From: Pontibacterium sp964228735
GTDB taxonomy: Bacteria > Pseudomonadota > Gammaproteobacteria > Pseudomonadales > Balneatricaceae
DNA: 42,886 bases
NCBI RefSeq assembly: GCF_964228735.1
Contig: NZ_CAXRBQ010000028.1
Span: 1 to 42,886 of the forward strand
Direction: 5' to 3'
This document shows positions 24,760 through 33,219 of this stretch, one piece after another. Positions within the stretch are counted from its first letter, which is position 1; each line of letters starts with the position of its first letter. A model generated the notes under the pieces. That model saw only the letters and a program-made list of their open reading frames with translations, was not told the origin of the DNA and ran no database searches. The translations under genes were made by a program, and so were the position numbers.

Positions 24760-25269
24760 TCAGCAGGACAGTCCCACCATCAGTGGCGGCAGGCTTTCGT
24801 GTTGCCAGCGCTGTACGCAGTATCCTTCAACCACAATCACTTCGCACTCGTCGCCGTTGTTGAGGCGGCCCTGCATGTGGCCTTTTAGGATATCGATCAA
24901 CTGGTCGGTATCTTCAGCGCAAACAAATCGGTTGATAAAGTGACTGAAGCCGTAAGCCTCATCGTAGATACTCAACACCACCCGGTTTACCGCCCGTACG
25001 CTTGGCGCGTGGCTGAAGATATCCTGCTTTCGATCGAAATCACCCTGATGAATCCACAGGCATGGTTCCGGGTCGAGAATCTCCAGGCCATGCTTGGTGG
25101 TCATCATGTATTCCCAGAGACGGAAGTTTTCCATCTCCACCAGGCGCATCCGCTGCTCTCCTTCGCCGTTTGAAGTGAAACACTGCACCAGTTTCTGGGA
25201 CTGCTGATATTCCAGAAGAGGCACGGTATTCAGTTCTGCCTCAAACGCTGCTTTCTTCGTGGTACTCAA
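24760..25269 (-). CDS. uncharacterised protein
   Basis: I do not recognise this family. A frame of 209 codons is open from 25389, but both that start and the one I prefer are TTG; the TTG at 25269 has AGGAG eight bases ahead, giving 169 residues (LSTTKKAAFEAELNTVPLL onward). It is soluble, acidic, without signal peptide or membrane helix, and contains several Cys, including a C-terminal GLSC. A terminator follows, supporting it as a real transcription unit. Neighbours are a LysR regulator and a YciA-like thioesterase on the same strand. Confidence 0.7.
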   Translation of the reverse strand: MSTTKKAAFEAELNTVPLLEYQQSQKLVQCFTSNGEGEQRMRLVEMENFRLWEYMMTTKHGLEILDPEPCLWIHQGDFDRKQDIFSHAPSVRAVNRVVLSIYDEAYGFSHFINRFVCAEDTDQLIDILKGHMQGRLNNGDECEVIVVEGYCVQRWQHESLPPLMVGLSC

Positions 25270-25501
25270 AACGAAGTCTCCTATTGAATCTTCTGGCAGG
25301 TCGTCCTGACCGCTCAGGGTGCCAAACAGTCTAGGTGCTAGGGGAAGTATCCGCAATCCGTTCACGACGCCGGGAGTGATCAGTATCAAACATCCTCGGG
25401 TTTGATCCTACCATATCACATTCAAGTGACAGGTTAAGGGGACAGGCAGTATGACAAGCGCGAATAGGGAGGGGATGCGCACAGGCGCGGGCAGGCGGAG
25501 A

Positions 25502-25534
25502 TTGGGGATTCCGTTGTCGCACGGTCATCCCCAA
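25502..25534 (-). other. stem-loop after the thioesterase gene
   Basis: Arms TTGGGGAT (25502-25509) and ATCCCCAA (25527-25534) pair perfectly just beyond the thioesterase stop. No T-run follows on either strand, so it may stabilise the mRNA 3' end rather than terminate on its own. Confidence 0.5.
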
Positions 25535-25547
25535 AGCATATGGAGGC

Positions 25548-25949
25548 TTAGCCGAAGTTGATGGCGCGGATGTGGCCGTGGCCGTCGATCGCCACCTGTA
25601 CACATTCGGCTTCAGTCACCTTACGCAGGTCACTGCCATCCGGGCAACGGCCCCACACCTCAACGCGAATACGCAAAGAGCTGCGACCGGATTCCAGCAC
25701 GCGGGTATAAAAGGAGAGTACAGTGCCCACCAGAACCGGTGACATAAACTCCATGTTGCCGACTGAAACCGTGGCAACACGACCACTGGTTACCTCAGCC
25801 GCCTTAATTTCGGCCGCCAGTACGATCTGGGAGGAGACCCAGCCGCCGTAAACATCACCAAACATGTTGGTGGCCTGGGGATCTGCTGGCAGGGTCAGGG
25901 TCAACTGACCTTCCGGTGACAGAATCTGATCTTCTTTTTTATCTACCAT
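25548..25949 (-). CDS. acyl-CoA thioesterase, YciA-like hotdog protein
   Basis: A 133-residue single-hotdog protein. The block GQLTLTLPADPQATNMFGDVYGGWV has the catalytic Asp and the GGW turn of YciA-type thioesterases, followed by GRVATVSVGNMEFMSPVLVG, also family-typical. These cytosolic enzymes hydrolyse a range of acyl-CoAs. The ATG at 25949 is chosen over a TTG at 25967. Transcribed divergently from pstS. Confidence 0.88.
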   Translation of the reverse strand: MVDKKEDQILSPEGQLTLTLPADPQATNMFGDVYGGWVSSQIVLAAEIKAAEVTSGRVATVSVGNMEFMSPVLVGTVLSFYTRVLESGRSSLRIRVEVWGRCPDGSDLRKVTEAECVQVAIDGHGHIRAINFG

Positions 25950-26290
25950 GGTGCAGTTTCCACTCAAACTACATTTATAGGATTCGTCAGCACCGGAATT
26001 ACACGTATCCGGTGCACACCACTTTTACCGCTCTCACAGAAGAGCCTTCTATATAGACAGCAAGACCCGTGACTTTACTGAGTCCGGATATTGATCGTGC
26101 TGCAACGGTATCATTCGGTTACAACTAAAGTCTACTGATTATACACCCCCACTTGGGCGCTTAGGATCAGTTCTTTTTATGCGAGCAGAAAAATGGACGC
26201 GATGCTGTCACAACTCTGTCACAAAGCACTTCTATAGTAGGCCCCATATTATTACTTCAAACCAAAAAACTTCTCTCTCTGGAGATAAAG
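25950..26290. other. divergent control region between the thioesterase and pstS
   Basis: 341 bp without a gene. The right part carries the pstS Pho box and -10 (26205-26238) and the ribosome site GGAG at 26281-26284. The left part must contain the thioesterase promoter; I saw no strong consensus there. Confidence 0.6.
26205..26238 (+). promoter_or_regulatory. Pho box and promoter of pstS
   Basis: Two exact 7-bp repeats CTGTCAC (26205-26211, 26216-26222) separated by AACT form a textbook PhoB-binding Pho box. A -10 TATAGT (26233-26238) follows after exactly 10 bp, so the Pho box replaces the -35 as in class Pho promoters. Confidence 0.92.
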
Positions 26291-27262
26291 ATGAAACCAA
26301 TGAAGAAGCTGTTTGCAGCTGTTGCGATCTCTGCAACCTGCATGACTGCAAACGCTGCAGACCTGCTGGACAAAAACCTGCCTGTTTACCAGAAAGCTTC
26401 CGGTGTATCCGGTAACCTGTCTTCCGTCGGTTCCGACACTCTGGCGAACCTGATGACTCTGTGGGCTGAAGAGTTCAAACGTGCTTACCCTAACGTTAAC
26501 ATCCAGATTCAGGCTGCCGGTTCTTCTACTGCACCTCCTGCACTGACCGAAGGTACTGCTAACCTGGGTCCTATGTCTCGTAAGATGAAAGACAAAGAGC
26601 TCGCTGCATTCGAGAAGAAATTCGGTTACAAGCCAACTCCTGTAGCGGTCGCAATCGACGCTCTGGCTGTATACGTACACAAAGACAACCCGGTTAAAGG
26701 CCTGACTATCCCTCAGGTTGACGCCATCTTCTCCTCCACGCGCAAGTGTGGTGGCGCTGCTGACATCACTAAGTGGGGTGATGCTGGCGTAGAAGGTTCC
26801 CTGGCATCTAAGTCTGTGCAGATCTTTGGTCGTAACTCCGTATCCGGTACCTACGGTTACTTCAAGAAGAAAGCACTGTGTAAAGGTGACTTCAAAAACA
26901 ACGTAAACGAGCAGCCAGGTTCTGCTTCCGTTGTACAGTCCGTGTCCACTTCCCTGAACGGCATCGGTTACTCCGGTATCGGTTACAAAACGTCTTCCGT
27001 ACGTGCATTACCACTGGCTAAGAAACCAGGTCAGAAGTTCGTAGAAGCGACTCCTGAAAACTCTCTGAACGGCTCTTACCCACTGGCGCGTTCCCTGCTG
27101 GTATACGTGAACAAAAAACCAGGTCAGCCACTGGCTCCGCTGGAGCGTGAGTTCCTGAAGATGGTTATGTCTAAAGTGGGCCAGGAAGTTGTTGTAAAAG
27201 ACGGTTACATCCCACTGCCAGCCAAGCTGGTTGAAAAACAGATGTCTGCTCTGGGCCTGTAA
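26291..27262 (+). CDS. pstS: periplasmic phosphate-binding protein PstS
   Basis: A 323-residue protein that captures phosphate for the Pst importer. It has a signal peptide (MKPMKKLFAAVAISATCMTANA), the phosphate-loop region SSVGSDTLANLM, AAGSSTAPPALTEGTANLGPMSR and the later GRNSVSGTYGYF. Length matches the short gammaproteobacterial PstS type. Codon choice is strongly biased (GGT, CGT, CTG, AAA), as expected for a highly expressed binding protein. It follows a Pho box and is separated from pstC by a terminator. Confidence 0.95.
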   Translation: MKPMKKLFAAVAISATCMTANAADLLDKNLPVYQKASGVSGNLSSVGSDTLANLMTLWAEEFKRAYPNVNIQIQAAGSSTAPPALTEGTANLGPMSRKMKDKELAAFEKKFGYKPTPVAVAIDALAVYVHKDNPVKGLTIPQVDAIFSSTRKCGGAADITKWGDAGVEGSLASKSVQIFGRNSVSGTYGYFKKKALCKGDFKNNVNEQPGSASVVQSVSTSLNGIGYSGIGYKTSSVRALPLAKKPGQKFVEATPENSLNGSYPLARSLLVYVNKKPGQPLAPLEREFLKMVMSKVGQEVVVKDGYIPLPAKLVEKQMSALGL

Positions 27263-27305
27263 GCCAGCGGTTTATCTGACGAGACCTACGGGTCTCAAAG
27301 ATTCA

Positions 27306-27333
27306 GGGGGGTTCCGAAAGGAGCCCCCCGTTT
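27306..27333 (+). terminator. terminator between pstS and pstC
   Basis: Arms GGGGGGTTCC (27306-27315) and GGAGCCCCCC (27320-27329) close a GAAA tetraloop, then GTTT. The short T-run suggests partial read-through. Confidence 0.75.
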
Positions 27334-27348
27334 GCGTTAGTGACACCC

Positions 27349-27382
27349 CTGTAACAATAGCGTAACAAACTTGCCTTATTGT
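27349..27382 (+). promoter_or_regulatory. second Pho box and promoter, before pstC
   Basis: Degenerate repeats CTGTAAC (27349-27355) and GCGTAAC (27360-27366) are separated by four bases and followed after exactly 10 bp by TATTGT (27377-27382). Geometry is identical to the pstS promoter, so pstCAB-phoU probably has its own PhoB-dependent start. Confidence 0.75.
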
Positions 27383-27424
27383 ACGCCCGACGCTAATTCC
27401 AGGACCTCTCAGGACCTTTGTGCC

Positions 27425-29698
27425 ATGAGCATTGATAACACAAACCTAGCCACTGAACTCGATTTCGACACACCAGCGGCCAAACGTCTGCGCAAGTTCC
27501 GCGCCCTTAAAGACAAGTCGGCTTCTGTAGGTATCGCCTTCGGCGGTATCAGTGTCATCATCGCCATCCTGCTGATTTTCTTCTACCTGCTGTATGAAGT
27601 TGCACCGCTGTTCCACTCTGCTGAGATTAAACCTTGGCAGGTAAACGGCCAGACTGCAGCACCTTACGAAGCACCAGGACGCGGTAAAACCCTGTACCTG
27701 ACCATGGAAGAGCAGGCAGAGATAGGCATGCGTGTCACTGATGAAGGCGAGATTGTCTTCTTTGACACCCGCACTGGCGATGTATTGCAACAGTCCAATA
27801 TCCCTGTACCGGCCGGTGCAGAGATCACCAGCTTTGCCCTGGCATCTGATGCCAGCCGTATTTTTGCGGTAGGCCTGAGCAACGGTGAAGTACAGGTACT
27901 GAAGCACAGCTACAAGGCGACCTACCCTGAGGGTAAACGTGTTATCACTCCGTTCATCGAATACCCATTTGGTGAAGCGCCACTGGCCGTAACAGACAGT
28001 GCTATCAACGAGTTGGCCCTGAACGGTGATGAGGAAAACTGGAGCGTTATCGCTAAAACCAACCAGGGTCTGACGGTTGCAAACCTGGCGTTTGAGGAGA
28101 ACTTCCTGACCGGTGAGGTGGAAACCAGCATTGAGACTGAGATGCTGCCAGCGCTGAACATGCCGGTTAAGAAGCTGCTGCTGATGCCGGACCGTCGTTG
28201 GTTGCTGATCTCCGGTAACAGCAACAAGCTGGCGGTGATGGATCTGGCGTCTGCCGACACCGAAACCACTCAGGTGCTGGAAGCATCCTCTGGCAACATC
28301 ACTGGCTTCCAGTTGCTGCTGGGCGGCAACTCCCTGATGGTTGCCGATGACAAGGGCAACATCAGCCAGTGGTTCCTGGTGCGTGACGATCAAAACGTTT
28401 GGCGCCTGACTAAGATCCGTGAATTCGAAACCGGTTCTAAACCAGTGAACGCAATGTCTATGGAGCACCGCCGTAAGGGCTTCGCGACCATGGACAGCGA
28501 AGGCACCCTGCGTCTGTACAACTCCACAGCTAACCGTAACGTACTGGTTGAGCAGGTGACCCAGGGCCAGGCTGATACTGTTGCCTTGTCTCCACGTTCC
28601 AACGCTCTGCTGATTGAGAAAGACAACACCCTGGCGTTCTGGCTGATCGACAACGAACACCCGGAAGTATCCTGGGATGCCCTGTGGGGCAAGGTTTGGT
28701 ACGAAGGTTACCAGGAGCCGGAATACACCTGGCAGTCCTCTGCATCGACCAACGACTTCGAGCCTAAATACAGCCTGATGCCGCTGGCATTCGGTACCCT
28801 GAAAGCGGCCTTCTACGCCATGCTGCTGGCAACGCCGCTGGCGATCTGTGGTGCGATCTACACCGCTTACTTCATGGTGCCGGCTCTGCGTCGTAAGGTG
28901 AAGCCGTTCATCGAATTGATGGAAGCACTGCCAACGGTAATCCTGGGCTTCCTGGCGGGTCTCTGGCTGGCACCATTTATGGAAACCAACCTGGCCGGAA
29001 TCTTTGTCTGCCTGCTGCTGATTCCGTTCGGTATACTGGCCTTCGCATTCGCCTGGGCACGTGCACCGAAGCATATCCGTTACATGATCCCGGAAGGCTG
29101 GGACACAGTAATGCTGATCCCTGTTGTGATCCTGACCACCCTGTTTGGTCTGTGGATTGCGCCGGGCGTTGAAGCTGCGTTGTTCGGTGGTGATATGCGC
29201 CAGTGGGTGACCGACGATCTGGGTATCGCATACGACCAGCGTAACGCTCTGGTAGTGGGTATTGCGATGGGCTTCGCGGTTATCCCAACCATCTTCTCCA
29301 TCACCGAGGACGCGATCTTTGCTGTACCGAAGCATCTGAGCTACGGCTCCCTGGCATTGGGCGCGACCCCGTGGCAGACCCTGGTGCGCGTGGTGATGCC
29401 AACGGCAAGCCCGGGTATCTTCTCTGCGGTAATGATCGGTATGGGCCGTGCGGTAGGTGAAACCATGATCGTACTGATGGCGACCGGTAACACCCCGATC
29501 ATGGATATCAACATCTTCGAAGGTATGCGTACTCTGGCCGCAAACATCGCGGTAGAGATGCCGGAATCCGAGGTGGGCAGTACCCACTACCGTATTCTGT
29601 TCCTGGCTGCTTTCGTACTCTTCCTGTTTACCTTCATGGTGAACACCCTGGCAGAGACGATTCGTCAGCACCTTCGCAAGAAGTATGGCTCTCTGTAA
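27425..29698 (+). CDS. pstC: phosphate ABC permease PstC, long form
   Basis: A 757-residue inner-membrane permease, over twice the size of E. coli PstC (319). One membrane helix near residues 34-57 is followed by about 390 periplasmic residues of repeated short beta-like strands (for example RVTDEGEIVFFDTRTGDVLQ and LNEVxxL-type turns), suggestive of a WD40/propeller-like fold. The conserved permease core begins near residue 450 (PLAFGTLKAAFYAMLLATP), with YGSLALGATPWQTLVRVVMP as the ATPase-docking loop. The ATG at 27425 follows AGGA and is chosen over an upstream frame extension from 27371. Confidence 0.93.
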   Translation: MSIDNTNLATELDFDTPAAKRLRKFRALKDKSASVGIAFGGISVIIAILLIFFYLLYEVAPLFHSAEIKPWQVNGQTAAPYEAPGRGKTLYLTMEEQAEIGMRVTDEGEIVFFDTRTGDVLQQSNIPVPAGAEITSFALASDASRIFAVGLSNGEVQVLKHSYKATYPEGKRVITPFIEYPFGEAPLAVTDSAINELALNGDEENWSVIAKTNQGLTVANLAFEENFLTGEVETSIETEMLPALNMPVKKLLLMPDRRWLLISGNSNKLAVMDLASADTETTQVLEASSGNITGFQLLLGGNSLMVADDKGNISQWFLVRDDQNVWRLTKIREFETGSKPVNAMSMEHRRKGFATMDSEGTLRLYNSTANRNVLVEQVTQGQADTVALSPRSNALLIEKDNTLAFWLIDNEHPEVSWDALWGKVWYEGYQEPEYTWQSSASTNDFEPKYSLMPLAFGTLKAAFYAMLLATPLAICGAIYTAYFMVPALRRKVKPFIELMEALPTVILGFLAGLWLAPFMETNLAGIFVCLLLIPFGILAFAFAWARAPKHIRYMIPEGWDTVMLIPVVILTTLFGLWIAPGVEAALFGGDMRQWVTDDLGIAYDQRNALVVGIAMGFAVIPTIFSITEDAIFAVPKHLSYGSLALGATPWQTLVRVVMPTASPGIFSAVMIGMGRAVGETMIVLMATGNTPIMDINIFEGMRTLAANIAVEMPESEVGSTHYRILFLAAFVLFLFTFMVNTLAETIRQHLRKKYGSL

Positions 29699-29724
29699 CA
29701 CGGCTTGATTGAGGAATAAAACCG

Positions 29725-31413
29725 ATGAAAGTTTCATTAAAAGAATGGACTAAATCCGGCGAGCCGTGGGTATGGTTGAACGCTGGTGCAGTCGCGATCT
29801 GTATGATCATGGTTGTTGGCCTGCTGTCCCTGATCGCCGTACGCGGTCTGGGTCACTTCTGGCCAGCCAACGTCTACCAGGCGGACTATGTCGAAAACGG
29901 CAACTCCCTGCGTCTGGCGGGTGAACTGGTCGACTCCGAAGATGTACCGGCAGACCAGCTGCGTGACAGCGGCGTGGCGGTACCAGAAGGCGTTGAGTTC
30001 ATGCAGCGCGACCTGCTGAAGATCGGCAACCGTGATGTGGGCGGCTCCGACTTTATCTGGGTGCTGGATGACTTCCTGGAAAACCGCAGCAACCCGGAGA
30101 TGCTGTTCGCGGCAGAACGTCGTGAGTGGGGTAACTTCTACGGTTACCTGCGCAGCCTGAAAGAGAACGGCCAGGTCGTCGCAAGCTACGACGGCTATGA
30201 GAAAAACGCCGAGTATATGCAGCTCTGGAACAAGTTCGAGGCAAGCATCGAGCGTGCACTGGACCTGCACGAAGAGATTGCAGAGATCGAGAAACACGAG
30301 ATCGGCGCAATCAACCACGAGCTGGAACGTCTGCGCCTGAAAGAACGCGCCCTGCAGTTGAAAGAGGTGACCGATCAGTCCCGCTATGCGGAGATCGATC
30401 AGCGTCGTAAAGAGCTGGATGCGGAATACGAAGTCCTGCAGAAGAACCTGCTGGACCTGTACACCCAGTTCAACCGCGATTCTTTCACCGCTGAAACAGC
30501 CGGTGGTCAGACCATCGAGGTGGATATTTCCAAAGTTGTACGTGCATTCCTGCCGAACAACATGAGCATCACCGAGAAGGTTCTGCACTACTTCTCCAAG
30601 ATCTGGGAATTCTTGTCTGAAGATCCGCGTGAAGCAAACACCGAAGGTGGTATCTTCCCGGCAATCTTCGGTACCGTGATGATGGTTATCCTGATGTCCG
30701 TGATGGTAACCCCATTCGGCGTGGTTGCTGCGGTTTACCTGCGTGAATACGCGAAGCAGGGTTTTGTTACCCGTCTGATCCGTATCGCAGTAAACAACCT
30801 GGCCGGTGTACCATCTATCGTATACGGTGTATTCGGTCTGGGCTTCTTCGTTTACTTCCTGGGTGGTCACATAGATGACGCTTTCTTCCCGGAAGCTAAA
30901 CCGGCTCCAACCTTTGGTACGCCAGGCCTGATGTGGGCATCCCTGACCCTGGCACTGCTGACCGTACCGGTGGTAATCGTGGCAACCGAGGAAGGTCTGT
31001 CCCGTATCCCACGCGCGGTACGTGAAGGTTCCCTGGCACTGGGTGCAACCAAAGCCGAAACCCTGTGGAAAGTGGTCCTGCCAATGGCATCCCCGGCAAT
31101 GATGACCGGTGTGATCCTGGCGATCGCCCGTGCTGCGGGTGAGGTAGCACCGCTGATGCTGGTCGGTGTAGTGAAGCTGGCACCAAGCCTGCCGCTGGAT
31201 GGCAACTACCCGTACCTGCACCTGGATCAGAAATTTATGCACCTGGGCTTCCACATCTACGATGTAGGTTTCCAGAGCCCGAACGTTGAAGCGGCCCGTC
31301 CGCTGGTATACGCAACTGCGCTGTTGCTGGTTATCGTAATCGCCCTGCTGAACATGTCCGCGATTGCAATTCGTAACCACCTGCGCGAAAAGTACAAAGC
31401 ACTTGAAATGTAA
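29725..31413 (+). CDS. pstA: phosphate ABC permease PstA, long form
   Basis: A 562-residue partner of PstC, also much longer than E. coli PstA (296). A first membrane helix (about 16-40) is followed by about 260 periplasmic residues; residues 165-250 are a Glu/Lys/Arg/Leu-rich predicted coiled coil (ELERLRLKERALQLKEVTDQ). The permease core starts near residue 307 (GIFPAIFGTVMMVILMSVMV) and contains EGSLALGATKAETLWKVVLP, the docking loop. It starts 26 bp after pstC behind GAGGAA. Confidence 0.93.
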   Translation: MKVSLKEWTKSGEPWVWLNAGAVAICMIMVVGLLSLIAVRGLGHFWPANVYQADYVENGNSLRLAGELVDSEDVPADQLRDSGVAVPEGVEFMQRDLLKIGNRDVGGSDFIWVLDDFLENRSNPEMLFAAERREWGNFYGYLRSLKENGQVVASYDGYEKNAEYMQLWNKFEASIERALDLHEEIAEIEKHEIGAINHELERLRLKERALQLKEVTDQSRYAEIDQRRKELDAEYEVLQKNLLDLYTQFNRDSFTAETAGGQTIEVDISKVVRAFLPNNMSITEKVLHYFSKIWEFLSEDPREANTEGGIFPAIFGTVMMVILMSVMVTPFGVVAAVYLREYAKQGFVTRLIRIAVNNLAGVPSIVYGVFGLGFFVYFLGGHIDDAFFPEAKPAPTFGTPGLMWASLTLALLTVPVVIVATEEGLSRIPRAVREGSLALGATKAETLWKVVLPMASPAMMTGVILAIARAAGEVAPLMLVGVVKLAPSLPLDGNYPYLHLDQKFMHLGFHIYDVGFQSPNVEAARPLVYATALLLVIVIALLNMSAIAIRNHLREKYKALEM

Positions 31414-31450
31414 CGCTGGATAGCGGAATTTATTAGAAAGGTTTTAAGCC

Positions 31451-32284
31451 ATGACTAGCGAAGCAAAAACCCACGCCATTGATATTTCTGCCATGCAGCG
31501 AGATAACCGTATTCTGCGACTGGAAGACGAAACCTGCACACTGCAAGTGAAAGACCTGCGTCTTTCCTACGGTGAGAAGGAAGCCCTGCACGGTATCGAC
31601 ATGACGATCCCGAAGAACCGCGTAACGGCGTTCATCGGCCCATCCGGTTGCGGTAAGTCCACCCTGCTGCGTTGCTTCAACCGTATGAACGACTTGGTAG
31701 ACAGCTGTAACATCACCGGTCAGATTCTGATGGACGACCAGAACATCTATGACCGCAGCGTTGACGTAGCCGAGCTGCGTCGTCGCGTGGGCATGGTGTT
31801 CCAGAAGCCAAACCCGTTCCCGAAATCGATCTACGAGAACGTTGCATACGGCCTGCGTATCCAGGGCATCAAGAAAAAGCGTGTGATCGACGACACCGTA
31901 GAATGGGCACTGCGCTCTGCGGCACTGTGGGATGAAGTTAAAGACCGTCTGCACGAAAGTGCACTGGGTATGTCCGGTGGTCAGCAGCAGCGTCTGGTTA
32001 TCGCCCGTACCATCGCAGTAAAACCTGAAGTACTGCTGCTGGACGAACCGGCATCCGCACTGGACCCGATCTCCACCCTGAAGATCGAAGAGCTGATCCA
32101 CGAGCTGAAGAAAGACTTCACCATCGTGATCGTAACCCACAACATGCAACAGGCAGCACGTGTATCCGACTACACCGCCTTCATGTACATGGGTGACCTG
32201 ATCGAGTTTGGTGTGACCGATACCCTGTTCACCAACCCGAGCAAGAAACAGACCGAAGACTACATCACCGGTCGTTACGGTTAA
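31451..32284 (+). CDS. pstB: phosphate ABC ATPase PstB
   Basis: A 277-residue ATPase driving phosphate import. Walker A GPSGCGKST, the PstB-specific LLRCFNRMNDL and VGMVFQKPNPFPKSIYENVAYG, the signature MSGGQQQRLVIART and Walker B VLLLDEPASALDP are all present. It follows pstA by 37 bp with AAAGG upstream. Confidence 0.96.
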   Translation: MTSEAKTHAIDISAMQRDNRILRLEDETCTLQVKDLRLSYGEKEALHGIDMTIPKNRVTAFIGPSGCGKSTLLRCFNRMNDLVDSCNITGQILMDDQNIYDRSVDVAELRRRVGMVFQKPNPFPKSIYENVAYGLRIQGIKKKRVIDDTVEWALRSAALWDEVKDRLHESALGMSGGQQQRLVIARTIAVKPEVLLLDEPASALDPISTLKIEELIHELKKDFTIVIVTHNMQQAARVSDYTAFMYMGDLIEFGVTDTLFTNPSKKQTEDYITGRYG

Positions 32285-32304
32285 GGCCCAGCGTGAAATT
32301 TCCG

Positions 32305-32324
32305 GGGGATGGTCTATCATCCCC
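32305..32324 (+). other. stem-loop between pstB and phoU
   Basis: Arms GGGGATG (32305-32311) and CATCCCC (32318-32324) around a six-base loop. There is no T-run, so I do not call it a terminator; it may modulate phoU translation or mRNA processing. Confidence 0.4.
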
Positions 32325-32368
32325 TATCGTCTATTGCAGATTCACTCCTCATTACGGAGAGTTCAGAC

Positions 32369-33106
32369 GTGAATTTTGAAGATAATTACTCAACCCATAT
32401 CTCTCAGCAGTTTAACGAAGAGTTGGAACAGATTCGTACCCAGCTGCTGACCATGGGTGGCATCGTTGAACGCCAGGTTCACGATGCTGTAGAAGCATTG
32501 CTGACCGGCGATGCTGACCTGGCAGAAAAGTCCCGTCGTACCGACCAGCAGACCAACGAAATGGAGCTGATGATCGACGAGCAGTGCACCACCATCATCG
32601 CCCGTCGTCAGCCTGCTGCCAGCGACCTGCGCCTGATCACCGCTATCTCCAAGGCCACTTCCGACCTGGAGCGTATCGGTGACGAAGCCAGCCGTATCTG
32701 CCGTCACGCCATCGATCTGGCCGATGAAGGTACCGGCCAACGCGGTTACCAGGAAGTGCGTCACATCGGCACCCTGGTACGTGAGATGGTTAAGGATGTA
32801 CTGACCGCGTTCGCCCGCAGCGATACTGAACTGGCCTACCGTGTTGCCAAACAGGACAAAGCGGTTGACCAGGAATACCGTACTGCGATGCGTTCCCTGA
32901 TCACCTACATGATGGAAGATCCACGTGCGATCTCCAGCAGCCTGAACGTAATCTGGGTTCTGCGTAGCCTGGAGCGTATCGGTGACCACGCCTGCAACAT
33001 GGCCGAGCACCTGGTGTACCTGGTAAGCGGTACCGACGTACGCCACGCTTCCCTGAAAACCATGAAAGCAGCTGTTGAGCAGGGCGACGATTCCCCGGCT
33101 GAATAA
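32369..33106 (+). CDS. phoU: phosphate signalling regulator PhoU
   Basis: A 245-residue helical protein that links Pst to PhoR and keeps the Pho regulon off in high phosphate. Two related halves each carry the acidic metal-binding motif (EKSRRTDQQTNEMELMIDEQ in the first, KAVDQEYRTAM in the second), and LERIGDEASRICRHA / LERIGDHACNMAEHL repeat. The GTG start at 32369 has GGAGAG eight bases ahead and gives the family's usual N-terminus (HISQQFNEELEQIRTQLLTM); an upstream ATG at 32309 is less likely. Confidence 0.95.
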   Translation: MNFEDNYSTHISQQFNEELEQIRTQLLTMGGIVERQVHDAVEALLTGDADLAEKSRRTDQQTNEMELMIDEQCTTIIARRQPAASDLRLITAISKATSDLERIGDEASRICRHAIDLADEGTGQRGYQEVRHIGTLVREMVKDVLTAFARSDTELAYRVAKQDKAVDQEYRTAMRSLITYMMEDPRAISSSLNVIWVLRSLERIGDHACNMAEHLVYLVSGTDVRHASLKTMKAAVEQGDDSPAE

Positions 33107-33118
33107 GCTCTCTCCCCG

Positions 33119-33160
33119 ACGTGCGTTTACCTGATCAAAAAACGGGTAAACGCACGTTTT
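33119..33160 (+). terminator. terminator after phoU
   Basis: Thirteen-base arms ACGTGCGTTTACC (33119-33131) and GGTAAACGCACGT (33145-33157) are followed by TTT. It closes the pst-phoU operon. Confidence 0.88.
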
Positions 33161-33219
33161 ATGCCCTCCCCCACTTGTGGTAACGTTGCCCTAAAGCCCA
33201 GCTGACTCCGGGAATCAAC

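Noticed and set aside
27446..29737. Very long open frame on the minus strand opposite pstC (763 codons)
   Set aside because: It mirrors the strongly biased codons of pstC, has no ribosome site or recognisable domain, and gives a His/Gln/Arg-rich sequence typical of antisense frames.
32305..32324. Terminator between pstB and phoU
   Set aside because: The hairpin is good but there is no T-run, and phoU needs to be co-transcribed, so it was listed only as a stem-loop.
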